NCBI RefSeq assembly: GCF_002834145.1
Contig: NZ_PHNT01000017.1
Coordinates: 1-64,000, forward strand
Direction of reading: 5' to 3'
From: Roseovarius salinarum
Lineage (GTDB): Bacteria; Pseudomonadota; Alphaproteobacteria; Rhodobacterales; Rhodobacteraceae
DNA length: 64,000 nt
The notes below the pieces were generated by a model. It did no database searches, had not been told where the DNA came from, and was given only the letters and a program-made list of their open reading frames with translations. Of this stretch, positions 33,509 through 44,581 are shown piece after piece. The position numbers and the translations under genes are program-made. Position 1 is the stretch's first letter; each line of letters starts with the position of its first letter.

Positions 33509-34675
33509 GTGTCGACGCAGCTTGCCGATACAGTCGCCCTGCTGGGCGATCTGATTGCCTTTCCGACGGTGTCCGAGTTCAGCAATCTCGACATGATTGC
33601 GTACCTCGCGCACCGGCTGGAACAGGCCGGCGCGCATGTCGATGTTTTCCACGACGAATTCGGGCACAAGGCGAACCTTTTCGCCACCATCGGCCCCACC
33701 GACGCCGATGGCGGGATCGTCCTGTCCGGGCATTCCGACGTGGTGCCCGTGGCAGAGCAGGACTGGGCCAGCCCGCCGTTCGAGCTGATCGAACACGACG
33801 GCCGCCTTTACGGCCGCGGAACCTGCGACATGAAGGGCTTCATCGCGGCGGCGGTCGCCATGGCGCCCGTTTTCGCGGACCGTGTCGGGAAGCGGCCCGT
33901 GCACTTCGCCTTCACCTACGACGAGGAGGTCGGCTGTTTCGGGGCGCGGGCGCTGGCCGAGAGCCTGCGTGACCGCGGCATCAGCCCCGGCGTGGCGATC
34001 GTGGGCGAACCCACGTCCATGCGCATCATCGAGGGCCACAAGGGCTGCTACGAATACACCACGCATTTCCACGGGCTGGCCGGGCACGGCTCGAACCCCG
34101 ACCGCGGCGTCAACGCGGTGGAATACGCGGTGCGCTACGTCAACCGGCTGCTCGAGCTGAAGGAGGCGCTGCGCCTGCGCGCCCCCGCCGACAGCCGCTT
34201 CGACCCGCCGTGGACCACGATCAACACCGGCAGCCTCGTGGGCGGGGTGGCGCACAACGTGATCGCCTCCAATGCCTCGGTGGAATGGGAAATGCGCCCG
34301 GTCCGGGCCGCGGATGCGCAGTTCGTCAAGGACGACCTGAAGCACTATTGCGAGGACACGCTGCTGCCGGCGATGCGCGCGATCTGCCCCGACGCGGAGA
34401 TCACCACCGAGGTGATCGGCGAGGTACAGGGGCTCGAACCCGCCAGCGAAAGCGAGGCCCGCCGCATCCTCGAGGAACTGACGGGCACCGACACGGCGGA
34501 GCTTGTCGCCTTCGGGACCGAGGCGGGCATCCTGCAATCGTGCGGCATGTCCACGGTGGTATGCGGCCCCGGGTCGATCGAGCAGGCCCACAAGCCCGAC
34601 GAGTTCGTCTCGCTCGACCAGCTCCAGCAGTGCCTGGACATGCTGGACCGGCTGGGCGACAAGCTGGCCGCCTGA
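33509..34675 (+). CDS. argE: Acetylornithine deacetylase (M20 peptidase family)
   Basis: A 388-residue enzyme starting at GTG with GGAGAAG upstream. Metal motifs are VLSGHSDVVPV, YGRGTCDMKGFIAA and the EE pair in YDEEVGCFGA, then GEPTSMRIIEGHKG in the dimerisation-domain lead. The closing FGTEAGILQSCGMSTVVCGPG matches ArgE. It releases acetate from N-acetylornithine in arginine synthesis. An M20 deacylase of related specificity is the alternative. Confidence 0.88.
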   Translation: MSTQLADTVALLGDLIAFPTVSEFSNLDMIAYLAHRLEQAGAHVDVFHDEFGHKANLFATIGPTDADGGIVLSGHSDVVPVAEQDWASPPFELIEHDGRLYGRGTCDMKGFIAAAVAMAPVFADRVGKRPVHFAFTYDEEVGCFGARALAESLRDRGISPGVAIVGEPTSMRIIEGHKGCYEYTTHFHGLAGHGSNPDRGVNAVEYAVRYVNRLLELKEALRLRAPADSRFDPPWTTINTGSLVGGVAHNVIASNASVEWEMRPVRAADAQFVKDDLKHYCEDTLLPAMRAICPDAEITTEVIGEVQGLEPASESEARRILEELTGTDTAELVAFGTEAGILQSCGMSTVVCGPGSIEQAHKPDEFVSLDQLQQCLDMLDRLGDKLAA

Positions 34676-34695
34676 CGGCGTGCCGCCGGTGGCAA

Positions 34696-34754
34696 GGGGG
34701 CGCTGCCCCCTCGGCCTTCGGCCTCACCCCCGGAGTATTTCGGGCAAGATGAAG
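34696..34754 (+). repeat. Dispersed GAGTATTT-loop repeat, copy C
   Basis: The same three-part hairpin array as copy B: GGGGG/CCCCC, GGCC TTC GGCC, CCCG GAGTATTT CGGG, then CAAGATGAAG. It fills the gap between the convergent argE and trmB stops, so it could terminate both. Confidence 0.8.
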
Positions 34755-34760
34755 ACCCGT

Positions 34761-35471
34761 TCAGCGCCGCCGGAACGTCAGGTAATGCGGCCGGCGCCCT
34801 TCCTGCAGCGCCTTCTGCTCGTAGCGGGTGGACAGCCAGCCCGCCCAGGGCTCGCGCCAGTCCCCCGGCCTTTCCGCCAGCCAGTCGAACCCATGGGCCG
34901 GCACCTGTTCGAGCGTCTGGCGCGCGTAGTCGGGGATGTCCGTGGCCACGTGGAACAGCGCGCCGGGTTGAAGGATCCGCGAAAGCGGCACCAGGTGCTC
35001 TGGCGTGACGAAGCGGCGGCGATGGTGCTTCTTCTTCGGCCAGGGATCGGGGTAGAGCAGGAAGCCCCGCGCGACCGACGCCTCGGGCAGGACATCGAAA
35101 AGGTCGCGGACGTCGCCGGGGTGTACCGCGATGTTGTTCACCCCCGCCGCGCGGATCTTGCCAAGCGCCATGGCGACGCCGTTGACGTAGGGCTCGCAAC
35201 CGAGGATGCCGACATCCGGGTGGGACCGGGCCAGGTGGACCATGTGCTCGCCCCCGCCGAAGCCGATCTCCAGCCAGACGGGGCGGCCACCGAACACCGC
35301 GCCCGGGTCGATGGGCCGGCGTTGCGGGTTGTCCTCCCAGCTGACCGGGCCGGGCGAGAGGCGCGGCAGATCCTCGTCGAGATAGGCTTGCTGCGCGGGG
35401 CGCAGGCCCTTGCCCTTGAAGCGGCCGTAGAAGTTGCGCCACGGGGCGCCGGAGGGATGCCTTTCGCTCAT
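34761..35471 (-). CDS. trmB: tRNA (guanine-N7-)-methyltransferase
   Basis: A 236-residue SAM-dependent enzyme with EIGFGGGEHMVHLA as the SAM site, GCEPYVNGVAMAL, and the catalytic/tRNA motif LLYPDPWPKKKHHRRRF. It methylates G46 of tRNAs. The ATG at 35471 (MSERHPSGAPWRNF) is the conserved start; the longer frame is Cys/Pro-rich read-through. It lies downstream of metK on the same strand, fitting a SAM-use pairing. Confidence 0.95.
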   Translation of the reverse strand: MSERHPSGAPWRNFYGRFKGKGLRPAQQAYLDEDLPRLSPGPVSWEDNPQRRPIDPGAVFGGRPVWLEIGFGGGEHMVHLARSHPDVGILGCEPYVNGVAMALGKIRAAGVNNIAVHPGDVRDLFDVLPEASVARGFLLYPDPWPKKKHHRRRFVTPEHLVPLSRILQPGALFHVATDIPDYARQTLEQVPAHGFDWLAERPGDWREPWAGWLSTRYEQKALQEGRRPHYLTFRRR

Positions 35472-35653
35472 GTGGCGCGGGTTTAGCGGGGACGGACACG
35501 ACGTGCAATCACAGGCGGGCGGGCGGCACCCAAGCCAATGGGCGGGCCGGCGCCGCGCGGGCTGCATCATCATTGATCACGGTCGCGAATACACTTGATG
35601 GAGACGATCGCGCGTCGCTGCAAACCTCCGCCGCGGCGACGGTTGCCGGCGGG

Positions 35654-36835
<1,182 letters not shown>

Positions 36836-36840
36836 GAGAA

Positions 36841-36886
36841 GCGCTCCATTGGATACATCCGTCACGCCAGGAAGCCGTTGTGACGG
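36841..36886 (-). promoter_or_regulatory. SAM/SAH riboswitch of metK
   Basis: On the minus strand a stem GTCAC (36884-36880) / GTGAC (36865-36861) encloses ACAACGGCTTCCTGG, and the sequence CAATGGAGC follows, whose GGAG is the metK ribosome-binding site. This matches the known small SAM/SAH riboswitch of Rhodobacterales, whose H-type pseudoknot hides the Shine-Dalgarno when ligand is bound. Position directly before metK is the standard one. Confidence 0.93.
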
Positions 36887-36920
36887 GGTTGAAGCTCGTT
36901 ACGCAGAACGTGCGACGAGG

Positions 36921-38447
36921 TCAATCGCATTTTCCGCCTGCCGTGCGGCGGCGCAGCGCACCGGCCAGCAGCAGCGCCAGAAGGGCGGCGGCGGGCACGG
37001 GCCAATCGCCCATGCGGGCATAGGGCGTTGGTGGCAATGCGGGCGGCAGCGCCGCGTCGCGCCAACCCGCCTGCCCCAGCGGCAACCGTGCCGTGATGCG
37101 GCCCGCGGCGTCGATCACGGCCGACACGCCGGTATTGGCCACCCGGACCATCGGCAGCCCCTGCTCGACACTGCGCAGGCGGGCCTGGGCGAGGTGCTGG
37201 TAGGGCCCGGACACGCGGCCGAACCACGCGTCGTTGGTCACGAGCAGGATGAAATCGGCCCGGCCGGGGGCCGCGGCCACGTCGCGCGGGAACACGCCTT
37301 CGTAACAGATCAGCGGCAGCGCGCGGCCCAGATCGCCCATGCCGATGAGTTGCGGGCCGGGACCGGGGGAATAGCCGTGACCGTCCTGCGCGGCCAGACC
37401 GCGCAGGCCGTACTGGCCCAGCACGTCGCCGAAGGGGATGTATTCCCCGAACGGAACAAGGTGATGCTTGTCATAAAGTGATCGAACCTTGCCGTTTGTC
37501 CCCAACACGATCAGGGAATTGTACAGGCGCCTGTCCTGGCGGCGCTGTATCCCCAGGGCCACCTGTGCCCCGCCCGCGGCCGTCGATATGGCCTCAAGCG
37601 TCCTTGCGGCATGGTTGTAGGGCACCGGGATCGCCGTTTCCGGCCAGACGATCAGGTCCGGGCGCCCCCCCTCGCCCGGCTGGCGGGTGAAGCCGATCTG
37701 GCGGTCGAAGAAACCCCGTGCCTTGGCAGGGTCCCATTTCTCGTGCTGGGGCGCATTGGGCTGCACCAGCCGGACCACGGGGGCGTCGGGCCCCGCCCCG
37801 GCCGGGGGCGCGACAAGCGGGCCGGTGGCGTAGAGGATGGCCACGACGGCCAGCCCGGTGCCCCCGGCGCGCCATTGGCCCGCCAACAGGGCCCACAGCG
37901 CCGCCGCGCCGGCCGCCGTGATCGCGGTCAGCCCCAGCGCGCCGGTCACCGACACCCACTGAAGCATCGGCGTGTCGATCCAGGCATGGCCGGGTTGCGC
38001 CCAGGGAAAGCCGGTAAGCACGCGGCCGCGCGCGGCCTCGGCCAGGACAAGCGCGCCCCCCCACGCGACAGCACCGCCGCCCACCGCCCGCGCCAGGCCA
38101 AAGGCCGCCGCCCAGAACAACGCCAACCCCCCGCTGAGGAAAACCAGAGCGAATGGCGCCATCCAGCCGTGCCGGGCGGCATCGACCAGGAAGGGTTCGA
38201 CGATCCAGCTCAGCGAAAGCGCGAAATACCCCGCGCCGCCGGCCCAGCCCAGCGCGGCCGCCGTCCGCCAGTGTCCGCTTTCGCGGGAAAGCGCGAAAAG
38301 CGCCGCGAACCCGACGAGCGTCGCCGGCCAGACCCCGAGCGGCGCCTGCCCCAACGCGGCCAGCGCGCCCGCCGCGGCCGAGAGGCACAGGCGATACGCC
38401 GGCCGCCGGGACAGGGCCCAGCGGGCGGCACGGACTGGCGCGCGCAC
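36921..38447 (-). CDS. lnt: Apolipoprotein N-acyltransferase
   Basis: A 508-residue inner-membrane enzyme with about seven N-terminal helices and a periplasmic nitrilase domain. The Glu-Lys-Cys triad is visible in IVWPETAIPVPYN, SLYDKHHLVPFGEYIPF and PLICYEGVFPRD. It adds the third acyl chain to lipoproteins. The start is probably GTG at 38447, five bases after the corC stop. Confidence 0.95.
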   Translation of the reverse strand: MRAPVRAARWALSRRPAYRLCLSAAAGALAALGQAPLGVWPATLVGFAALFALSRESGHWRTAAALGWAGGAGYFALSLSWIVEPFLVDAARHGWMAPFALVFLSGGLALFWAAAFGLARAVGGGAVAWGGALVLAEAARGRVLTGFPWAQPGHAWIDTPMLQWVSVTGALGLTAITAAGAAALWALLAGQWRAGGTGLAVVAILYATGPLVAPPAGAGPDAPVVRLVQPNAPQHEKWDPAKARGFFDRQIGFTRQPGEGGRPDLIVWPETAIPVPYNHAARTLEAISTAAGGAQVALGIQRRQDRRLYNSLIVLGTNGKVRSLYDKHHLVPFGEYIPFGDVLGQYGLRGLAAQDGHGYSPGPGPQLIGMGDLGRALPLICYEGVFPRDVAAAPGRADFILLVTNDAWFGRVSGPYQHLAQARLRSVEQGLPMVRVANTGVSAVIDAAGRITARLPLGQAGWRDAALPPALPPTPYARMGDWPVPAAALLALLLAGALRRRTAGGKCD

Positions 38448-38452
38448 GCCCG

Positions 38453-39340
38453 TCAGCCTTCGCCGTGGCCGGGCAGCCGCACGCGCAGCCGCTTGATGCG
38501 GCGCGGATCGGCCTCGATCACCTCGATCTCGGTCCCGTTGGGATGCTCGACCACCTCGCCGCGCACCGGCACGCGGCCCAGAAGCATGAACACCAGGCCG
38601 CCGAGCGTGTCGATTTCCTCCTCGTCCACGCCTTCCACCGACGTGAGCGACAGGCCGATCTCCTGTTCGAACTCCTCGAGCGGCGTCTTGGCCAGCGCCA
38701 TGTAGAGGCCCGGCGCCTCCTGCGTCCAGTACCGGCCCTCGTCGATGTCGTGCTCGTCCTCGATCTCGCCGATGACCTGCTCGATCAGGTCCTCGATTGT
38801 CACCAGTCCGTCCACGCCGCCGTATTCGTCTATGACCAGCGCCATGTGGCGCCGCTCGCTCTGCATTTTCTGAAGCAGCACGCCGATGGGCATCGAGGGC
38901 GGCACGAAAAGAAGCGGGCGCAGCATCTGCTTGAGCGAAAACCGCCCGCCCGTCCCGTTGAACCCGTGGCGCAGCGCGAAATCCTTCAGGTGGACCATGC
39001 CCACCGGCGAATCCAGCGTGCCCTGATACACAGGAAGGCGGGTCAGGCCGCTTTCGCGGAACACGTTGACCAGTTCGTTCCGGGTTGCCGTAACGGGGAC
39101 GGAGACGATGTCGGCCTTGGGGATCGCGACATCCTCCACCGCCATCCGGCGCAGATTGATCATTCCGTGCTGCGCTTCGCCGGATCCGGAATCCGCGTCG
39201 GTGGAATCGTCCTCGTCGTCCGAGGCGCTGAAAGCGCCGATTATGCGGCTGAAGAAGCCGCCGTTGTCTTCCTGGTCTTCATGGCCTTCGACCTGCGCGC
39301 GCCGCGCCGCGTCCGAAGATCCGTCGATGCTTTCGCCCAT
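38453..39340 (-). CDS. CorC/HlyC-family CBS-domain protein
   Basis: A 295-residue cytosolic protein with an acidic, low-complexity N-terminus (residues 1-60), a CBS pair (about 65-195, [17 protein letters not shown] and [19 protein letters not shown]) and a C-terminal CorC_HlyC domain. The DUF21 membrane domain is missing, as in the short CorC form. It is linked to Mg2+/Co2+ efflux. The ybeY-corC-lnt order is widely conserved. Confidence 0.93.
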   Translation of the reverse strand: MGESIDGSSDAARRAQVEGHEDQEDNGGFFSRIIGAFSASDDEDDSTDADSGSGEAQHGMINLRRMAVEDVAIPKADIVSVPVTATRNELVNVFRESGLTRLPVYQGTLDSPVGMVHLKDFALRHGFNGTGGRFSLKQMLRPLLFVPPSMPIGVLLQKMQSERRHMALVIDEYGGVDGLVTIEDLIEQVIGEIEDEHDIDEGRYWTQEAPGLYMALAKTPLEEFEQEIGLSLTSVEGVDEEEIDTLGGLVFMLLGRVPVRGEVVEHPNGTEIEVIEADPRRIKRLRVRLPGHGEG

Positions 39341-39369
39341 TTTCCCTTTTCCGGTGACGGGACCCGTTC

Positions 39370-39924
39370 CTACCTATATGGGTCAGGAACCCCCAGTTTG
39401 CCAAGTATGACCGTTTCGGTCCGTTCCATGAGGGTGGCATCACGGTCACGCTCATGGTCGTAGCCCAGCAGGTGCAGCACGGCATGGACGACCAGGTGCA
39501 TGACGTGGTCCTCCAGCGGTGTGCCGGCGGCCCGTGCCTCTTGCAGGCAGGTGTCGTAGGAGATGGCGATATCGCCGAGTTCCGCCGCCTCACCGGCCTC
39601 GGGGGGGCGGGGCATGCCTCCGTCCTCCGTGGCGGCGCGTTCGGCGCTCGGCCAACTGAGCACGTTGGTGGGTCGCTCGCGCCCGCGGAAATCCGCGTTG
39701 AGCGCGGCGATACGCGCATCGTCACACCCCAGGACGACGATCTCGAAATCCGCCGGGTCGAGGCCAAGGTGCTGCAGCGCCGCCGCGGCCGCGCGGCCGG
39801 CCAGCGCGGGCAGGTCCGCGTCACGCCAGCGGTCGTCCTCGATCACGGTCTCGACAGCGCCCGGGGCCGGGCCGTCGCCGAATGCGCCGTCGCATGGCCG
39901 CGTGGAAAGACCGTGTTCAGCCAT
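39370..39924 (-). CDS. ybeY: rRNA maturation endoribonuclease YbeY
   Basis: A 184-residue protein with the zinc motif HAVLHLLGYDHERD (HxxxHxxGxDH) and the preceding TNVLSWPSAE beta strand. It processes 16S rRNA 3' ends and acts in ribosome quality control. It overlaps the phoH stop by eight bases, the usual arrangement. Confidence 0.95.
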   Translation of the reverse strand: MAEHGLSTRPCDGAFGDGPAPGAVETVIEDDRWRDADLPALAGRAAAAALQHLGLDPADFEIVVLGCDDARIAALNADFRGRERPTNVLSWPSAERAATEDGGMPRPPEAGEAAELGDIAISYDTCLQEARAAGTPLEDHVMHLVVHAVLHLLGYDHERDRDATLMERTETVILGKLGVPDPYR

Positions 39925-40927
39925 CGGCCTCGTAGGCCTCGATGATCGCGGCGACCAGCGGGTGGCGCACCACGTCGGCAGCCGAAAAATAGGTGAACCC
40001 CACGCCCGCTATGGACTTCAGAAGGCGCTCGGCATCGTGCAACCCGCTGGTCACGCCGCGCGGCAGGTCCACCTGGCTTCGGTCGCCGGTGACGACCATG
40101 CGGCTGCCCTCGCCCAGCCGGGTGAGGAACATCTTCATCTGCATCGAGGTCGCGTTCTGCGCCTCGTCGAGCACGACGAAGGCGTTGCTGAGCGTCCGCC
40201 CCCGCATGAAGGCCAGCGGCGCGATCTCGATCCGGCCTTCCTCCATCAGCTTGGCCAGCTGCTTGCCGGGCAGGAAATCGCGCAGCGCGTCATAAAGCGG
40301 CTGCATGTAGGGGTCGACCTTTTCCTTCATGTCGCCGGGCAGGTAGCCCAGCTTCTCGCCCGCCTCGACGGCGGGGCGCGCGAGGATGATGCGATCCACC
40401 CTGCCCTCGATGAACATGGAGACACCGACGGCAACGGCCAGGTAGGTCTTGCCGGTGCCCGCCGGGCCGATACCGAAGGCGAGATCCCTGGAAAACAGCG
40501 TCTTGACGTATTCCTTCTGCGCCTTCGTCCGGGGCTCGACCAGCTTCTTTCGGGTCTTGATCTCGACCGGGCCGCCGCGGAACATCTCGAGCTGGTCGCC
40601 GTCGCGCGTGCGGCCTTGCGGCTGCGTCTGCGGGCCCATGCGCACCGCCCGGTCAAGGTCTCCGTGATCCAGCGGCTTGCCCGACTCCAGCCGTTCGTAA
40701 AGGCTTTGCAGAACACGCACGGCTTCCTGCGCCGCCTCGGGTTCGCCCACCACCGCCAACTGGTTGCCGCGGCGCATGATCTGCACGGCAAGCTGCTCCT
40801 CGAGTTCGGCGAGGTTGCGATCGAATTCGCCGCACAGGTCGATCAGCAGGCGGTTGTCGGGGAACTCGGCCACTTCCTCGTGCATGGCCTGAGGATCGGG
40901 TGCCTGCGGCAGCGGGGTTGTGGCCAA
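39917..40927 (-). CDS. phoH: PhoH-family ATPase
   Basis: A 336-residue protein with an N-terminal KH-like stretch, Walker A GIGPAGTGKTYLAVA and Walker B VVLDEAQNATSMQMKMFLTR. It is thought to be an RNA-associated ATPase acting with YbeY. The best start is TTG at 40927 with AAGGAG six bases before it. The next in-frame ATG (residue 15) has no clear ribosome site. Confidence 0.93.
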   Translation of the reverse strand: MATTPLPQAPDPQAMHEEVAEFPDNRLLIDLCGEFDRNLAELEEQLAVQIMRRGNQLAVVGEPEAAQEAVRVLQSLYERLESGKPLDHGDLDRAVRMGPQTQPQGRTRDGDQLEMFRGGPVEIKTRKKLVEPRTKAQKEYVKTLFSRDLAFGIGPAGTGKTYLAVAVGVSMFIEGRVDRIILARPAVEAGEKLGYLPGDMKEKVDPYMQPLYDALRDFLPGKQLAKLMEEGRIEIAPLAFMRGRTLSNAFVVLDEAQNATSMQMKMFLTRLGEGSRMVVTGDRSQVDLPRGVTSGLHDAERLLKSIAGVGFTYFSAADVVRHPLVAAIIEAYEADG

Positions 40928-41016
40928 TCAAGTCTCCTTCGCTGGGGCCTGATCCGATGGTGCCAACTCGGGCCTCCCTGCGCAAGCGCGTGCCGCCGCA
41001 TTTCCAGCCAACGCGC

Positions 41017-41048
41017 AAAGAAAAGCCGCAGACGCGCACGCCTGCGGC
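41017..41048 (-). terminator. Rho-independent terminator of the small lipoprotein gene
   Basis: On the minus strand GCCGCAG and CTGCGGC pair around a ten-base loop, followed by TTTTCTTT. It lies 26 bases past the lipoprotein stop. Confidence 0.75.
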
Positions 41049-41073
41049 CGTGTCCCGCACCCTGCCTGCGGGC

Positions 41074-41373
41074 TCAGATCGGATCGGAGACCGTCGTGCC
41101 TTTCTTGTAGGGGCCGGTCGCAACCGTCGGCGGTGCCGTACCCGAGCACACCGGCTTGCCGTACTTGTCGAGCCGCTGCGACAGGTAGCCTTCGGCGCCG
41201 TCGTCGATGATCCAGTGGTCGCAGCCCCTCGGGTCGATCCAGACGCCGGCCTTGAGCTGGCTGAGGTGCTTGGAATCGATCCCGCGATCGACGGTCTTGT
41301 TCTGCTTGTTATCCACGCAACCGGCCGCGAGCAGAGCGGCGGCGATCACGCCGGCGAGTTTGAAAGCCTTCAT
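41074..41373 (-). CDS. Small lipoprotein with WxDPxGCxHW domain
   Basis: A 99-residue protein with a lipoprotein signal (AALLAAGCVDN, lipid Cys). Its main segment, VWIDPRGCDHWIIDDG, AEGYLSQRLDKYGKPVC, closely resembles a segment of the next gene upstream. Two Cys about 24 residues apart could form a disulfide. No known family was recognised. It ends with a terminator and is 10 bases downstream of the OmpA-type gene. Confidence 0.85.
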   Translation of the reverse strand: MKAFKLAGVIAAALLAAGCVDNKQNKTVDRGIDSKHLSQLKAGVWIDPRGCDHWIIDDGAEGYLSQRLDKYGKPVCSGTAPPTVATGPYKKGTTVSDPI

Positions 41374-41383
41374 GGTAATCCCC

Positions 41384-41944
41384 TCAGCGAATGCAGATGA
41401 TTTCGACGCGGCGGTTCTTGGCCATGCCGGCCGCGGTGTTGTTCGACGCTTTCGGCATGCGCTCGCCGTATCCGCGCACGTCGGCGATCCGCACGCCGGC
41501 GTTGCGGGCGACGCGGGCCACTGCATTGGCGCGGCGCAGCGACAGGGCCATGTTGTACTGGTCGGACGCCCGGCTGTCGGTGTGCCCCGTGATGACGTAG
41601 GAGGTGGCGTTCGCCTGCCGGAAGAACGACAGCAGCCGCTGGCGCCCGTCGCGGCTGATGTGCGAGCTGTCGGTGCGGAACAGCGTGTCGGAATTCATCA
41701 CGCCGCAGACGTTGCCGCGCCGGCAGACGGGAATGCCCTGGCGATTGACGTGGGGGGTCATGTACCCTTCCCAGCCGTCGTCCATGACCCAGTGTTCGCA
41801 CCCGTCCGGATCGACCCAGATCGTCGGCACGTAGGATTCGCCGACCACGGTGCGTTGCGCGCCCTGCGCCTGCACCTCGCCGGCTGCCGCGATGCCCAGT
41901 GCGACCGCGCAAAGGCAGCCGAGCAATGCGCGCGCCGTTTTCAT
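41384..41944 (-). CDS. OmpA-family protein with WxDPxGCxHW domain
   Basis: A 186-residue exported protein (signal peptide to about residue 27, AAAGEVQAQG). Residues 35-75 carry the segment IWVDPDGCEHWVMDDG followed by WEGYMTPHVNRQGIPVC. Residues 85-186 are an OmpA peptidoglycan-binding domain (VITGHTDSRASDQYNMALS, NRRVEIICIR). It likely links the outer envelope to peptidoglycan. A beta-barrel is absent. Confidence 0.88.
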   Translation of the reverse strand: MKTARALLGCLCAVALGIAAAGEVQAQGAQRTVVGESYVPTIWVDPDGCEHWVMDDGWEGYMTPHVNRQGIPVCRRGNVCGVMNSDTLFRTDSSHISRDGRQRLLSFFRQANATSYVITGHTDSRASDQYNMALSLRRANAVARVARNAGVRIADVRGYGERMPKASNNTAAGMAKNRRVEIICIR

Positions 41945-42184
41945 GATACCCTTCGTCACAGCAACTGTCCCCTTGTCAGTTCCCCCGGGTCCGGGCGCCG
42001 CCACGGCAGCATGTGACGACGCAGCCCGATTTATCGTTTCAGTCTAGCAAGTTCGCAGGCAATGTGAAGAAATATCGGCGGCCTGCCGCGACCAACGAAC
42101 GTCACCGGGGCGCGGGCGCCACGGGCTGCGCAGCAGCACGGCGCGCAAAAAACGCTTTAATTTCAGGAATCTGCGCTCTGCCCT

Positions 42185-43522
42185 TCAGGCGGCGGGCATG
42201 CGCGCCAGCCGCCCGCCCAGCGAATTCGGTCCGCTCTCCGTGATTTCAACCGAGGCGAGTTCGCCGGGCGCGAGGGAAGAATCACTCACGTGTACGGCGT
42301 GCAGGTATTCGGATTTTCCGACCATCTGGCCCGGCTGGCGCCCTGATTTTTCGAAAAGCACCTTGACGTTATGGCCGACCATTGAATCCTGCACCGCGCG
42401 CTGCTGGCGCGTGATGAGCGACTGCAGTCGCTGCAGGCGTTCCGCCTTCGCGTCCTCGTCGACCTGCGCGCGTTCGGCCGCCGGCGTGCCGGGGCGCTCC
42501 GAATACTTGAACGAGAAGGCGTAGCCGTAGTTGACTTCCTCGATCAGGTCGAGCGTGGCCCGGAAATCCGCCTCGGTCTCCTCGGGGAAGCCCACGATGA
42601 AATCGCCCGAGATCAGGATATCGGGGCGCGCGGCGCGGATGCGCTCTATCAGCCGAAGGTAGCTTTCTGCCGTGTGCTTGCGGTTCATCCGCTTGAGAAT
42701 GCGGTCGCTGCCCGACTGGACCGGAAGATGCAGATAGGGCATGAGTTTTTCGCATTGCCCATGTGCCGCGATCAGGTCGTCGGTCATGTCGTTCGGGTGG
42801 CTGGTGGTGAACCGGATGCGTTCCAGCCCGTCGATGTCGTTGAGCGCCCAGATCAGCCGCGCGAGGCTCCAGTCGCCGCCCTCCGGGCCCTCGCCGTGAT
42901 AGGCGTTGACGTTCTGGCCCAGCAGCGTGATCTCGCGGACGCCGCGTTCCACCAGGTCGCGCGCCTCCTCCAGCACGCGGGTGGCCGGCCGGCTGACCTC
43001 GGCGCCACGGGTATAGGGCACCACGCAGAAGGCACAGAACTTGTCGCAGCCTTCCTGCACGGTCAGGAACGCCGTCGGCCCGCGGCGCGCTTTCGGCCGA
43101 TTGCGCAGCGTGTCGAACTTGTCCTCGACGGGGAAATCGGTGTCGAGCGCCTTCTTGCCGTCGCGAACGCGCGCTTCCATCTGGGGCAGCCGGTGGTAGC
43201 TTTGCGGGCCAACGACAAGGTCAACCATGGGCTGGCGGCTCATGATCTCCTCGCCCTCGGCCTGTGCCACGCAGCCCGCCACCCCGATCTTGAGATCCGG
43301 GTTGGCCTCGCGCAGCGGCTTGAAGCGGCCCAGCTCGGAATACACCTTTTCGGCTGCCTTCTCGCGGATGTGGCAGGTGTTGAGCAGGATCATGTCCGCG
43401 TCCTCGGGGCTGTCCGTCTGCCGGTACCCCGCGGCGCCCATGGCTTCGGCCATGCGTTCGCTGTCATAGACGTTCATCTGGCAGCCGTAGGTGCGAATGT
43501 AGAGCTTCTTGGCGTCGGTCAT
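42185..43522 (-). CDS. miaB: tRNA-2-methylthio-N6-dimethylallyladenosine synthase
   Basis: A 445-residue radical-SAM methylthiotransferase. The N-terminal cluster domain starts [19 protein letters not shown], the radical-SAM motif is [15 protein letters not shown], and a TRAM domain ends the protein. It thiolates A37 of tRNAs. The ATG at 43522 (MTDAKK) is correct; the long upstream extension is an antisense shadow of the next gene. Confidence 0.96.
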   Translation of the reverse strand: MTDAKKLYIRTYGCQMNVYDSERMAEAMGAAGYRQTDSPEDADMILLNTCHIREKAAEKVYSELGRFKPLREANPDLKIGVAGCVAQAEGEEIMSRQPMVDLVVGPQSYHRLPQMEARVRDGKKALDTDFPVEDKFDTLRNRPKARRGPTAFLTVQEGCDKFCAFCVVPYTRGAEVSRPATRVLEEARDLVERGVREITLLGQNVNAYHGEGPEGGDWSLARLIWALNDIDGLERIRFTTSHPNDMTDDLIAAHGQCEKLMPYLHLPVQSGSDRILKRMNRKHTAESYLRLIERIRAARPDILISGDFIVGFPEETEADFRATLDLIEEVNYGYAFSFKYSERPGTPAAERAQVDEDAKAERLQRLQSLITRQQRAVQDSMVGHNVKVLFEKSGRQPGQMVGKSEYLHAVHVSDSSLAPGELASVEITESGPNSLGGRLARMPAA

Positions 43523-43630
43523 GGGCAAGCCCCCGTGGATTACAGGGCGTCTGCCTACATCAAAGCCGGGGCGGCTTGCAATGCATGGCGATTTGCCCGA
43601 CGTTCCCGGGCCAAGAACAGGAGGCGGCGC

Positions 43631-44503
43631 ATGCGCTACGGGACCCTCAACGACTTTCTGGCGAACGGACGACGGGACGCCCTGGCCGAAGGGCCGGTCG
43701 CCATCATCATCGTGGAGGACGCGACCGAGGTGGATTCGACGGCACGCCACCACCTCGACGCCGGTTTCCGGTCCGTCCTGATGCTGATGCCAGACGCGTT
43801 GGAGCTGGCCGACGACTTGGCCGGGCGCGTTCACCGCATCGGGTTCCAGACCGGAGGCGGCGACGGGCATCTGGACGCGATCAACCGGCTCATCGCGTCC
43901 GCGCCCGGCTTGTGGATGTATTACTGCTTCAACGCGGAATACCTGTTCTACCCCTTCTGCGAGACCCGCACCGTCGGCGAGATGCTGACCTTCCATGCCG
44001 AGGAACGCCGCGAGGCGATGCTGACCTATGTCATCGACCTTTACGCCGGCGACCTCGAGCGACACCCCGACGCGGTGTCGCTGGAAGACGCGCACATGGA
44101 CCGCTCAGGGTATTACGCGCTTTCGCGCGCGGACCGCTACGGCACCGACCACGACATGGAGCGGCAACTGGATTTCTTCGGCGGGCTGCGCTGGCGCTAC
44201 GAGGAGCACATCCCCCGCGACCGCCGCAAGATCGACCGCATCGCGCTGTTCCGGGCCAAGCCGGGGCTGGAGCTGCGGGCCGATCACACCTTCAACGACG
44301 AGGAATACAACACCTATTCCTGCCCTTGGCACCACAACCTGACCGCGGCGATCGCGTCATTCCGCACCGCGAAGGCGCTCAAGCGCAACCCCGGTTCGAC
44401 CTTCGATATCCCCACGTTCAAGTGGTACAACTCGACACCGTTCGAGTGGCATTCGCAGCAGCTTCTCGACCTCGGGCTCATCGAACCCGGCCAGTGGTTC
44501 TAG
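43631..44503 (+). CDS. Glycosyltransferase-2-like protein, uncertain
   Basis: A 290-residue protein without signal or membrane helix. AGGAGG lies before the ATG. It has a Rossmann-like start ([17 protein letters not shown]) and a conserved-looking half with [36 protein letters not shown] and a His/Trp/Cys-rich CPWHHN. It resembles the GT2-like proteins frequent in Rhodobacterales, but a clear DxD site was not found. It is convergent with the next gene. Confidence 0.5.
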   Translation: MRYGTLNDFLANGRRDALAEGPVAIIIVEDATEVDSTARHHLDAGFRSVLMLMPDALELADDLAGRVHRIGFQTGGGDGHLDAINRLIASAPGLWMYYCFNAEYLFYPFCETRTVGEMLTFHAEERREAMLTYVIDLYAGDLERHPDAVSLEDAHMDRSGYYALSRADRYGTDHDMERQLDFFGGLRWRYEEHIPRDRRKIDRIALFRAKPGLELRADHTFNDEEYNTYSCPWHHNLTAAIASFRTAKALKRNPGSTFDIPTFKWYNSTPFEWHSQQLLDLGLIEPGQWF

Positions 44504-44581
44504 CGCCGCCATTGCAAAAAGACGGCCGCGCGGGCGTTGTTATCCACACCCGGCCGCCGGCCGCCTTCGAGGATGCGACGG

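Noticed and set aside
39563..41110. A 515-residue plus-strand open frame across phoH and ybeY
   Set aside because: The minus-strand genes have complete catalytic motifs and conserved order. The long frame is another high-GC shadow.
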